In this document: in pieces, positions 33,998 to 41,550 of the stretch
Layout: each line of letters opens with the position of its first letter
Numbering within the stretch: position 1 is the first letter of the stretch
IMG/VR virus record: IMGVR_UViG_3300020173_000943
Coordinates: 122,343 to 186,342 of that record
Source of the DNA: a virus
Strand: one strand, 5' to 3'
DNA: 64,000 nt
Translations under genes and position numbers: made by a program
The notes under the pieces: model-generated
Told to the model about the DNA's origin: nothing
Databases searched by the model: none
Seen by the model: only the letters and a program-made list of their open reading frames with translations

Positions 33998-35830
33998 ATG
34001 AGCAACTTAGAACCAGTGTCAGAAAAACTATTCGCTAAAATTAGAGGCAGATTTCCATCTGTAACAATTGGTGATGAAATGGGTACAGTAACAGACGAGC
34101 CTAAATTAGCAAAGTATTTTGACTTTGACTATAAAGAAGGCAATAATGTACTTGGAAAAGTTAGTATTACACTAGATGAAAAATCAGGCATTACTGTATT
34201 ATATAATCAAGACTTTATGGCTGAAGCTGGAGAAGCTGAAAAAAACAATTGGTATAACTTTTTAAAAGAAATTAGAATTTTTTCTAAAAAACATATGCTA
34301 AACTTTGATACAAGAGATATTACTAAAAGTAATCTTGATAAACGAGATTACGCACACTTAACAAAAACTGCCGGAGAAACACAAATGAGTGAGTCAAACA
34401 TGTACGGTACGAGTAGAACAAGTTTCGAAAATATCGATACTGCTCGCTTAGTACTTAAACACACCAAACCAGTAAACTTAGAAGTTCCTGGATCAAGAAC
34501 ACAAAATGTACACAGTATGTATATTGAAAGTGAAGCTGGCGAAAGATTTAAATATCCGTTCAGACATTTAAATGGTGCAAGAGCAATGGCAAGACATGTT
34601 GCCGAAGGCGGAAATCAATACGACGAGTTTGGTAAACATATTGTTGAGATGTCAACAGAATTAAACAAACTACGCAAGTTTAAAACTTACATGAACCGTT
34701 CAAGCGTAATGGCAGAAGGCTTAAAAGGTTATATGGAAGCCGTAGATGTAAGACTAGAAAATATTAAAACAGAAGTAATGAAACTACAACGTAGTGCGTA
34801 TTACAAAGAAGCATTTGAAAACTTTACTCCAGTAGTAAATGAAAATGTTCCAGAAGACGTTGCAGAAAATTGGATTGACCAATTAACTATTAGATCTTTT
34901 AACGAAGAATTAAAAGATGTATTTCCATATGTATACAGGTTAGTAAGTGAAGTAACAACGGCAAAAGAAGTATCGCCAGAAGACTTTGTTACAGAAACTG
35001 AAGTAGAGGCAGAAGTAGAAGTTTCAGAAGTACAAACTCCAGAAATGGAATTTGAAAGGGCGTTAGATTCAATCGTAGGAGAGGAAGACAATGCATTAAT
35101 TGACGGTGACGAAGAAGCACAAGCGGCCGCGGTTAAACAAATTAATGGCTTAATGGCTCAACATTTTCCTGCCGGAATAAACGGCACGAATGCAATCGAA
35201 AGCATGAAGGGCATTATAGATGACCCAATGCTACTAGACATGTTCAAAAAAGTTGGACAAAAAGATGCAGATACATGTGTCCGTCCATTAGTAATGAAAT
35301 ACTTAAAAGGAAAAAATCCAAGTATATTAACAAAAATTGATACAGGTGATCTTGAAACAGAATCACAGTATACACCAACTAAAGACAAAGATGACTACGA
35401 TGCTAAACAAAAAGCATTACAAGATTTACAAATAGATCCGGAGACATCAAAAGATCCAGAACTTAAAAAAGAACTAATGAAGCGTAAAGCATCATTAGAA
35501 AAAGATGCTGACAAATATGAAGATGACGATACTATGGATGTCAAAATCAATAGTAAAGGTCAAATGATGAAAGCTGATACTCCGGACGACATGGACGGAG
35601 AAGAACAAGATACAAGAACAGCAGGTGAGAAGTTAGAAGAGCTAGTTAAAAGTTATTATGACTACACAACTAACAACTTTCCAAAAGGCGAGCAGGCAGT
35701 AGTAACTGCATGTGAAAAAGAATTTGGTGAAGAAAGCGTACCAGTAGCTGAGAAGATGATTGCAAGATTAGTGCAAGGAAAAGATGGTGAGATGGAAAGA
35801 ATCAAATCACTAGCAGGCATTAATAACTAA
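33998..35830 (+). CDS. Large conserved phage protein of unknown function, acidic C-terminus
   Basis: 610 residues. The N-terminal ~300 residues look folded: YFDFDYKEGNNVLGKVSITLDEKSGITVLYN, then WYNFLKEIRIFSKKHMLNFDTRDITKSNLDKRDYAHL and YIESEAGERFKYPFRHLNGARAMARHVAEGG. From ~340 on it is acidic and Lys/Glu-rich (SPEDFVTETEVEAEVEVSEVQ; DKDDYDAKQKALQDLQ), probably disordered, with a helical tail. I believe it belongs to a family conserved beside terminase in marine T4-like phages, but its role is not known to me. Late promoter control argues for a virion or internal-head protein. Confidence 0.6.
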   Translation: MSNLEPVSEKLFAKIRGRFPSVTIGDEMGTVTDEPKLAKYFDFDYKEGNNVLGKVSITLDEKSGITVLYNQDFMAEAGEAEKNNWYNFLKEIRIFSKKHMLNFDTRDITKSNLDKRDYAHLTKTAGETQMSESNMYGTSRTSFENIDTARLVLKHTKPVNLEVPGSRTQNVHSMYIESEAGERFKYPFRHLNGARAMARHVAEGGNQYDEFGKHIVEMSTELNKLRKFKTYMNRSSVMAEGLKGYMEAVDVRLENIKTEVMKLQRSAYYKEAFENFTPVVNENVPEDVAENWIDQLTIRSFNEELKDVFPYVYRLVSEVTTAKEVSPEDFVTETEVEAEVEVSEVQTPEMEFERALDSIVGEEDNALIDGDEEAQAAAVKQINGLMAQHFPAGINGTNAIESMKGIIDDPMLLDMFKKVGQKDADTCVRPLVMKYLKGKNPSILTKIDTGDLETESQYTPTKDKDDYDAKQKALQDLQIDPETSKDPELKKELMKRKASLEKDADKYEDDDTMDVKINSKGQMMKADTPDDMDGEEQDTRTAGEKLEELVKSYYDYTTNNFPKGEQAVVTACEKEFGEESVPVAEKMIARLVQGKDGEMERIKSLAGINN

Positions 35831-35856
35831 GAATCACTTTTTTGGCAACCTAGTGG

Positions 35857-35885
35857 TTGACTTTACTAAGTAACTGTAGTAGTAT
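35857..35885 (+). promoter_or_regulatory. Sigma70-type promoter for gp32 (TTGACT-N17-TAGTAT)
   Basis: TTGACT at 35857-35862 and TAGTAT at 35880-35885 with a 17-base spacer, 80 bases before the gp32 start. The predicted leader is long (~75 bases) and structured, in contrast to the short or absent leaders elsewhere. Confidence 0.7.
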
Positions 35886-35890
35886 ATAAC

Positions 35891-35939
35891 ATGTGCTACT
35901 ACAAACAGGCACAGCGGAATGTTCCGCATTAAAGCACAT
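35891..35939 (+). promoter_or_regulatory. Structured leader of gp32 mRNA (possible autoregulatory element)
   Basis: ATGTGCT (35891-35897) can pair with AGCACAT (35933-35939), enclosing a second perfect stem GCGGAA (35914-35919) with TTCCGC (35922-35927). A Shine-Dalgarno (AGGAGG) follows before ATG 35967. T4 gp32 represses its own translation by binding a folded leader and the unstructured region after it. The position here is similar, but function is inferred only. Confidence 0.5.
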
Positions 35940-35966
35940 AGGCTTAACATATAGGAGGCAATAACT

Positions 35967-36932
35967 ATGGCAACATTAGCAGAGATCAGAGCTAAACTTA
36001 AAGAACAAGAGTCACGCACAGGTGGTTCTAATAACAACAGCGGCGGCGATAACGCAATTTACCCATTTTGGAATTTGAAGGAAGGACAGACTGCAACAGT
36101 TCGTTTCTTACCTGATGGTGACGAAAATAATACATTTTTCTGGCAAGAACGTTTGATGATCAAACTTCCATTTGCTGGAATTAAAGGCGAGACAGACTCT
36201 CGTCCAGTACAGGTACAAGTACCATGTATGGAAATGTATGGGGAAACTTGTCCAGTACTTTCAGAAGTACGTGGCTGGTTTAAAGATCCAAAGTTAGAGG
36301 ATATGGGTCGTAAGTATTGGAAAAAGCGTTCATACGTATTCCAAGGCTTCGTAACTGATAATCCACTTTCAGAGGATACAACACCTGAAAACCCAATCAG
36401 ACGTTTCATTATTGGTCCACAAATCTTCCAAATTATTAAGGGAGCATTAATGGATCCAGATATGAACGAACTACCTACAGACTACACAGCAGGTGTAGAC
36501 TTTAGAATCGCTAAAACATCCAAAGGTGGATATGCTGATTACTCAACATCAAACTGGGCTCGTAGAGAGCGTCCGTTAGATGAAGCTGAGTATAAGGCTA
36601 TCGAAGACCACGGCTTGTTTAACATGACAGACTACTTGCCTAAGAAACCTGAAGCAGTAGCAGTTGAAGTTATCAAGAAAATGTTTGAAGCATCAGTAGA
36701 TGGTGAAGCATACGACATGGAAGCATTTGGTCAATACTTTAGACCAGCAGGCGTAAGAGCGGCAACTGGTGATCCAGTTAAAGCAACTACACCAACTCCA
36801 GCGGCGGCACCAGCAGTAGCACCAGCAGAGGCTCCAGTAGCTGATGCAGTAGCACCTACGGCAACTGAAGCGGCAGGCGATGGCAACAAAGCAGAAGACA
36901 TCCTAGCGATGATCAGAAGCCGCCAAAGCTAG
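35967..36932 (+). CDS. 32: gp32-like single-stranded DNA-binding protein
   Basis: 321 residues, close to T4's 301. It has an N-terminal basic cooperativity segment (MATLAEIRAKLKEQESR), then the OB-fold core with YPFWNLKEGQTATVRFLPDGDENNTFFW, LPFAGIKGE, VPCMEMYGETCPV and KYWKKRSYVFQGFV. Next come GPQIFQIIKGALMDPDMNELPTDY and a C-terminal Pro/Ala linker ending in an acidic/basic tail (AEDILAMIRSRQS). In T4 the zinc ligands are one His and three Cys; here only two Cys are in the equivalent region, so zinc binding is doubtful. It coats ssDNA in replication and recombination. It is preceded by a long structured leader and followed by UvsX. Confidence 0.93.
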   Translation: MATLAEIRAKLKEQESRTGGSNNNSGGDNAIYPFWNLKEGQTATVRFLPDGDENNTFFWQERLMIKLPFAGIKGETDSRPVQVQVPCMEMYGETCPVLSEVRGWFKDPKLEDMGRKYWKKRSYVFQGFVTDNPLSEDTTPENPIRRFIIGPQIFQIIKGALMDPDMNELPTDYTAGVDFRIAKTSKGGYADYSTSNWARRERPLDEAEYKAIEDHGLFNMTDYLPKKPEAVAVEVIKKMFEASVDGEAYDMEAFGQYFRPAGVRAATGDPVKATTPTPAAAPAVAPAEAPVADAVAPTATEAAGDGNKAEDILAMIRSRQS

Positions 36933-36945
36933 TTTAATACTGAGT

Positions 36946-36970
36946 GGGTGTAGTAGTTTATGCTACACCC
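36946..36970 (+). other. RNA hairpin between gp32 and uvsX (GGGTGTAG/CTACACCC)
   Basis: A perfect 8-pair stem with a 9-base loop, just after the gp32 stop, not followed by a T run. It is more likely an mRNA 3'-end stabiliser or attenuating hairpin than a classic terminator. Confidence 0.6.
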
Positions 36971-36998
36971 TATTCAGACAATCTGATAAGGAGATACA

Positions 36999-38096
36999 AT
37001 GGCTAATAAAGCATTTGACGTTTCTAAGTTTCGTAAAAACTTAACTAAATCAATCACAGGCATGAGTAGTGGGTTTAATGACCCTACGGATTGGATTAGT
37101 ACAGGTAACTATGCCTTAAACTATCTTATTAGTGGCGACTTCCACAAAGGTGTTCCACTAGGTAAGGTAACTGTTTTTGCAGGAGAATCTGGTGCAGGTA
37201 AATCATATATCTGTGCAGGTAATATTGTAAAGGCGGCACAAGATCAAGGTATCTTTGTAGTTCTAATTGACTCAGAGAACGCACTTGATGAAAGTTGGTT
37301 GAAAGCTCTTGATGTAGATACATCAGAAGACAAACTACTAAAACTTAACATGTCAATGATTGATGACGTTGCTAAAACTATTAGTACGTTTATGATTGAC
37401 TACAAAGCAATGCCAGAGGAAGAACGTCCTAAGATTTTGTTTGTAGTTGATAGTTTGGGTATGTTGCTAACACCTACAGATGTTGATCAGTTTAACAAAG
37501 GTGATATGAAAGGTGATATGGGTCGTAAGCCTAAAGCACTAACATCACTTGTACGTAATACTGTTAACATGATTGGTAGTTGTAACGTAGGATTAGTTTG
37601 TACTAATCATACATATGCATCACAGGATATGTTTGACCCAGATGACAAGATCAGTGGTGGACAAGGTTTTATCTATGCATCAAGTATTGTTGTTGCAATG
37701 AAAAAACTAAAGCTAAAAGAAGACCTTGACGGTAATAAAATTAGCGAAGTGCGTGGTATTAGAGCAGGTTGTAAAGTAATGAAAACTCGTTATGCAAAAC
37801 CGTTCGAAGGCGTACAAGTTAAGATTCCTTATGAAACAGGTATGAATCCTTACAGTGGATTGGTTGACTTGTTTGAGAAAAAAGGATTACTTGTCAAAGA
37901 CGGAAATAGACTAAAGTACACTGATTCTAAAGGTAATGAAGTAAAAGAATATCGTAAAGTGTGGGAAGCAGGCGGTGACGCTCTTGACACAATTATGATG
38001 GACTGGAATAACATTGCAGAAGCAGTAGACATGGTTGAAGAATCAGTAGTCGAAACTGAAGTCAAAACTGAAGTCGAAACACAACCAACTGAATAA
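36999..38096 (+). CDS. uvsX: UvsX-like RecA recombinase
   Basis: 365 residues. Walker A is GESGAGKS (62-69), and Walker B is ILFVVDSLGML (~142-152). VVLIDSENALDESWL resembles the catalytic Glu-containing segment of UvsX/RecA. DMGRKPKALTSLVRNTVNMIG, then CTNHTYASQDMFDPDDKISGGQGFIYASS, forms the loop L1/L2 region typical of UvsX. The last ~25 residues are acidic (EESVVETEVKTEVETQ). It drives strand exchange and recombination-dependent replication with gp32. A TAAGGAG site precedes ATG. Confidence 0.95.
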   Translation: MANKAFDVSKFRKNLTKSITGMSSGFNDPTDWISTGNYALNYLISGDFHKGVPLGKVTVFAGESGAGKSYICAGNIVKAAQDQGIFVVLIDSENALDESWLKALDVDTSEDKLLKLNMSMIDDVAKTISTFMIDYKAMPEEERPKILFVVDSLGMLLTPTDVDQFNKGDMKGDMGRKPKALTSLVRNTVNMIGSCNVGLVCTNHTYASQDMFDPDDKISGGQGFIYASSIVVAMKKLKLKEDLDGNKISEVRGIRAGCKVMKTRYAKPFEGVQVKIPYETGMNPYSGLVDLFEKKGLLVKDGNRLKYTDSKGNEVKEYRKVWEAGGDALDTIMMDWNNIAEAVDMVEESVVETEVKTEVETQPTE

Positions 38097-38125
38097 CTAT
38101 AGCAGTATTAACTAAGGAGATTACA

Positions 38126-38359
38126 TTGGATACAGGTTCAAATATTATAGAAGTGTGGCAAGTGTTTAAAGAATATTTAGACAAAAAGCACATTGAAACT
38201 GTTGCTGAAAAGTTTGTTGATTTATGTGCTGATCTAGGTACTAGTGATGAAGCATTTAGAGAAGCATTAGGATCTGACAGCAACTTAGATAAAGCTATTG
38301 GTTATTATTTAGAAGAAGACGTTGACGAAGATTCGTACGATAACGAGGACGATTACTGA
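38126..38359 (+). CDS. Small acidic protein downstream of uvsX, unknown function
   Basis: 77 residues with a TTG start, chosen because AAGGAG lies 7-8 bases upstream and no ATG fits. It is helical, with VWQVFKEYLDKKHIETVAEKFVDLCADLG at the N-terminus and a very acidic tail (EEDVDEDSYDNEDDY). The stop overlaps the next start by one base, so the two are co-translated. It resembles small conserved genes beside uvsX in marine T4-like phages. The acidic tail could mimic DNA or contact gp32/UvsX. Confidence 0.6.
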   Translation: MDTGSNIIEVWQVFKEYLDKKHIETVAEKFVDLCADLGTSDEAFREALGSDSNLDKAIGYYLEEDVDEDSYDNEDDY

Positions 38360-38814
38360 TGGGATGGTATTCTGATATAGCTCGAGACATTAGTAACATT
38401 CCTAATGCTATCAACTACTATGAAGATCAATTAGTAGAAGCTAGAAAGGAATGTAAGATTAAAGGCAATGTTGAACGTGCATCAGCTGAGATGCCGGGTG
38501 TTGTTGAACAACGATTTAATCAACTACAAGAACTTGAAGCAATATTAGAATACCTAAACATCGAATTGCGTAGGTTACGTAGTTCGTTCTTTAAGAAATA
38601 TCTTGAAAGTTACCCGCGAGCATTGTCAAGTCGAGACGTTGAAAAATATGTAGACGGTGAAGCTGACGTTGTTGACTACGAAAAGATTATCAATGAGTTT
38701 GCACTAATGCGTAACAAATGGCTAGGAGTTTGTAAGGGCCTAGACCAAAAACAATGGCAACTTACTAATATTGTAAAACTAAGAGTAGCTGGCATGGAAG
38801 ATGCTAGTATATAA
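38359..38814 (+). CDS. Helical protein next to uvsX, possible UvsY-like recombination mediator
   Basis: 151 residues, almost entirely helical: INYYEDQLVEARKECKIKG, QRFNQLQELEAILEYLNIELRRLRSSFFKKYLE, then LSSRDVEKYVDGEADVVDYEKIINEFALMRNKWLGVCKGLDQKQWQLTNIVKLRVAG. UvsY (137 residues) has a similar layout: a basic coiled-coil half, a 'Y...L...D' middle and a C-terminal helix ending 'I..MR...AG'. UvsY loads UvsX onto gp32-covered DNA, and no other candidate is seen here. The assignment rests on layout and location, not on a strong motif. Confidence 0.45.
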   Translation: MGWYSDIARDISNIPNAINYYEDQLVEARKECKIKGNVERASAEMPGVVEQRFNQLQELEAILEYLNIELRRLRSSFFKKYLESYPRALSSRDVEKYVDGEADVVDYEKIINEFALMRNKWLGVCKGLDQKQWQLTNIVKLRVAGMEDASI

Positions 38815-38823
38815 CACACAGGA

Positions 38824-38831
38824 CTAAAATA
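38824..38831 (+). promoter_or_regulatory. Possible late promoter fused to the peroxiredoxin start (CTAAAATA-N5-ATG)
   Basis: CTAAAATA, then CGAAT, then ATG 38837. It is a weak match to the consensus (5 of 8, with AAATA intact) but has the same five-base spacing as the better examples. No Shine-Dalgarno at usual spacing. Confidence 0.35.
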
Positions 38832-38836
38832 CGAAT

Positions 38837-39421
38837 ATGAATTATCAATTACCAGGGGAAAGAAAAGCGATTGAGAAGTGGGACACACTTCCAGGCGATA
38901 TCAACTTTGTATTACGAGAAGGTGATGAAGTTGGTGATGATGGCGGCTGTGCATTAGGTGGTGCATGGGTTAAGAAAACTAGCCAAGAACTTTTTGGAAA
39001 TAAAAAAGTTGTTATCTTTGGATTACCAGGAGCGTTTACGCCAACCTGTAGTTCAGAACAACTACCAGCATACGAAAAAATGTACGAACAATTTAAAGCA
39101 GAAGGTGTCGATGAAGTTTATTGTGTAAGCGTTAACGATGCATTTGTAATGAATGCTTGGGCAAAAGAATTAGGTTGTACTAAAGTTAAATTACTAGCAG
39201 ATGGTAATGCAGACTTTACACATGCTATTGGTATGCTTTGTAATAAAAGAGATAAAGGCTTTGCAAATAGATCATGGAGATATGCTATGTATGTTGAGAA
39301 CATGATTGTTAGCGAAAGTTTTATTGAAGAAGGCTATAACAACGAAGGAACAGATAATGATCCTTACGAAATGTCAACACCTGAAAATGTAAACCAATAT
39401 ATACAAACTTTAAATCGTTAA
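38837..39421 (+). CDS. Peroxiredoxin (Prx5/AhpE-like redoxin fold)
   Basis: 194 residues. KKVVIFGLPGAFTPTCSSEQLPAYEKMYEQF places the peroxidatic Cys at ~71 in the P-x-x-x-TPTCS motif of Prx5-type peroxiredoxins. YCVSVNDAFVMNAWAKELG and KLLADGNADFTHAIGM follow in canonical order. Cys at ~115 and ~123 might resolve the disulfide, or the enzyme may be 1-Cys. It would reduce H2O2 or organic peroxides with a host thiol donor. The first ~35 residues are an extra lead. A redox gene between recombination and glycan genes is unusual and probably protects infected cells. Confidence 0.85.
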   Translation: MNYQLPGERKAIEKWDTLPGDINFVLREGDEVGDDGGCALGGAWVKKTSQELFGNKKVVIFGLPGAFTPTCSSEQLPAYEKMYEQFKAEGVDEVYCVSVNDAFVMNAWAKELGCTKVKLLADGNADFTHAIGMLCNKRDKGFANRSWRYAMYVENMIVSESFIEEGYNNEGTDNDPYEMSTPENVNQYIQTLNR

Positions 39422-39423
39422 AG

Positions 39424-39431
39424 TTTAAATA
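39424..39431 (+). promoter_or_regulatory. Late promoter fused to start (TTTAAATA-N5-ATG)
   Basis: TTTAAATA, then CTAGT, then ATG 39437. The 19-base stretch AAGTTTAAATACTAGTATG recurs exactly at 62332-62350, again ending in a start codon. Confidence 0.65.
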
Positions 39432-39436
39432 CTAGT

Positions 39437-40201
39437 ATGAGACACGTACTAGTAACAGGTGGCTTTGATCCACTACATTCAGGACACATTAACTATTTTA
39501 AGGCCGCAAAACAATTAGGTGATAAACTAATTGTTGGATTAAATTCAGATGAATGGCTGACTCGAAAAAAGGGTCGGCCATTTATGCCTTTTAAAGAACG
39601 TCTTGCTATCATTAAAGAACTAGCTATTGTAGATAAAGTTATCAGTTTTGATGACAGCGATGATAGTGCATGTGGTGCAATATTTCTTACTATGTCAACT
39701 ACCACAGGCAAAATTATATTTGCTAACGGTGGCGATAGAACAAACACTACAACTCCTGAGTATGCTACATACGGTGATCATCCGAGTGTAGAATTTGCAT
39801 TTGGAATTGGCGGCGAAAACAAAGCTAACAGTAGTAGTTGGATACTAGACGAGTGGAAAACACAAAAGACACAACGTGACTGGGGCTACTGGCGTGTACT
39901 TGATGACAAACCAGAAAAAGGTTACAAAGTAAAAGAGCTTGTAATTTATCCAGGGAAAGCACTAAGTAATCAAAAACATTTTAAACGTAGTGAACAATGG
40001 AATATATTAGAAGGCGAAGTTAAAATGGTAACTGAATGGGACGGCCGCACTGAGATTGCTTACCTAACGCCATCGAGTAGACCATATGAAATTAATAAAG
40101 AAGTTTGGCATTTACCAAGTAACCCAGGAACTGAAAATGCACATATATTAGAAATACAATGCGGCGAACAATGTGTTGAAGAAGATATAGAAAGGCGCTA
40201 A
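39437..40201 (+). CDS. Nucleotidyltransferase-cupin fusion (sugar-nucleotide metabolism)
   Basis: 254 residues with two domains. Residues 1-~145 are a cytidylyltransferase-like domain: VTGGFDPLHSGHINYFKAAKQLGDKLIVGLNSDEW contains the HxGH active site (HSGH), and the region resembles the HldE adenylyltransferase half. Residues ~146-254 are a cupin like the C-terminus of type II mannose-6-phosphate isomerase/GDP-mannose pyrophosphorylase: RDWGYWRVLDD, KVKELVIYPGKALSNQKHFKRSEQWNILEGEV, then EVWHLPSNPG. The fusion could couple sugar-phosphate isomerisation with activation. It opens the glycan island, and the next gene starts at its last base. The substrate is unknown. Confidence 0.75.
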   Translation: MRHVLVTGGFDPLHSGHINYFKAAKQLGDKLIVGLNSDEWLTRKKGRPFMPFKERLAIIKELAIVDKVISFDDSDDSACGAIFLTMSTTTGKIIFANGGDRTNTTTPEYATYGDHPSVEFAFGIGGENKANSSSWILDEWKTQKTQRDWGYWRVLDDKPEKGYKVKELVIYPGKALSNQKHFKRSEQWNILEGEVKMVTEWDGRTEIAYLTPSSRPYEINKEVWHLPSNPGTENAHILEIQCGEQCVEEDIERR

Positions 40202-40875
40202 TGGAGTTTATTCCAACTAAAAAAGAGCTTCGTATAGTAGAAGAAGTTGCTCCGTATACAATGACAAGCGGAAAACGTATAACGCAAACTATACGGGCTG
40301 TAAGAGACCTTGATGCTAATAATATTCCAGGTGATATTGTTGAGTGTGGAGTGTGGAAAGGCGGACAAATTATTAGTGCTTGGTTAGCTAATGATAAAAC
40401 AAAAAGAAACTTTTGGCTGTTTGATACATTTGAAGGTATGACTGAGCCAACTGTACATGATCATAAAGTAAATGAACTAAACGCTGTGTCACATGCAAGA
40501 CTTAGCCGAAAAGCAAAGCACGGATTTGATCAGTGGTGTAGAGCAGAAATTGGAGAAGTTAGTGAAAACGTATTTAAATATATTCCTCCACATCAATGCA
40601 ATTTTATTAAAGGTCCTTGTGAACAAACACTATTAGACCCAAACAATATACCCAAAAGTATTGCATTACTACGGTTGGATACTGATTGGTATGAAAGCAC
40701 ACTACAAGAAATATTAACACTATGGCCACGTTTAAATGTAGGTGGGTATATGGTATTGGACGACTATCATAGTTGGCGCGGCAGTAAAAAAGCCTTTCAT
40801 GAGGCGTTTGGAGACTCTCTCGAGATACATACTATTGATAGGTCGGCAGTATACGTAAGGAAAACTAAACAATGA
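40201..40875 (+). CDS. TylF/MycF-type sugar O-methyltransferase
   Basis: 224 residues. The SAM-binding stretch GDIVECGVWKGGQ (~44-56) is followed by FWLFDTFEGMTEP, ALLRLDTDWYESTLQ and GGYMVLDDYHSWRGSKKAFHEAFG. These are the diagnostic blocks of the macrocin O-methyltransferase (TylF) family, including the metal-binding DTD and DD acids. The family methylates hydroxyls of deoxysugars or glycans. It is tightly packed between the nucleotidyltransferase-cupin and a glycosyltransferase, so the target is probably the glycan built by this island. Confidence 0.85.
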   Translation: MEFIPTKKELRIVEEVAPYTMTSGKRITQTIRAVRDLDANNIPGDIVECGVWKGGQIISAWLANDKTKRNFWLFDTFEGMTEPTVHDHKVNELNAVSHARLSRKAKHGFDQWCRAEIGEVSENVFKYIPPHQCNFIKGPCEQTLLDPNNIPKSIALLRLDTDWYESTLQEILTLWPRLNVGGYMVLDDYHSWRGSKKAFHEAFGDSLEIHTIDRSAVYVRKTKQ

Positions 40876-41549
40876 ATAAAGTATTTGTAGGATACGATCC
40901 AAGAGAAGACATTGCTTATCAAGTATGTAAGCACAGTATTGAACAACATAGTTCTAATGTAAATGTGCAACCATTAAGACAAAGCGAACTACGAAGTGCA
41001 GGGTGGTATAATCGTCCTGTTGATAAACTAGCAAGTACTGAATTTACATTTACACGATTCTTAGTACCAGAACTTGCAAACTTTAAAGGCTGGGCTGTGT
41101 TTATGGATTGTGATATGATCCTTACTACAGACATACAAGAGTTATTTGATCAAGCAGACGACAAGTATGCTGTTATGTGTGTGCAACACGATTATAAAGT
41201 AACAGAAGATACAAAGATGGACGGACAAAAACAAACAGTCTATCCACGTAAGAATTGGAGTTCAATGGTACTATGGAACTGCGGACATCCAAGTAATGCT
41301 ATAGTAACACAAGACATGGTAAATGAGCCAGAACTTAATGGTGCACACTTTCATAGATTTAGTTGGCTCAAAGACGAAGAGATTGGTGAACTAGATCATA
41401 CTTGGAACTACCTAGTAGGAGTGTATAATGATATTGAAAAGCCTAAACTTATTCATTATACAGAAGGAGGCCCGTGGTTTGAAAATTACAGAAACTGTGA
41501 ATTTGCTCAATTATGGAAAGACAATTTATTTCAAATGATGGACAGATAA
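40872..41549 (+). CDS. GT-A-fold glycosyltransferase (GT8-like)
   Basis: 225 residues. It opens with VFVGYDPREDIAYQVCKHSI and has a DxD motif in AVFMDCDMILTTD (Asp79, Asp81). YPRKNWSSMVLWNC and the C-terminal LIHYTEGGPWFENYRNCEFAQLW (acid/His metal site) complete the family pattern. Such enzymes transfer a sugar from a nucleotide sugar, using Mn2+. The start overlaps the previous stop by 4 bases (ATGA). Donor and acceptor are unknown. Confidence 0.8.
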   Translation: MNKVFVGYDPREDIAYQVCKHSIEQHSSNVNVQPLRQSELRSAGWYNRPVDKLASTEFTFTRFLVPELANFKGWAVFMDCDMILTTDIQELFDQADDKYAVMCVQHDYKVTEDTKMDGQKQTVYPRKNWSSMVLWNCGHPSNAIVTQDMVNEPELNGAHFHRFSWLKDEEIGELDHTWNYLVGVYNDIEKPKLIHYTEGGPWFENYRNCEFAQLWKDNLFQMMDR

Positions 41550-41550
41550 C

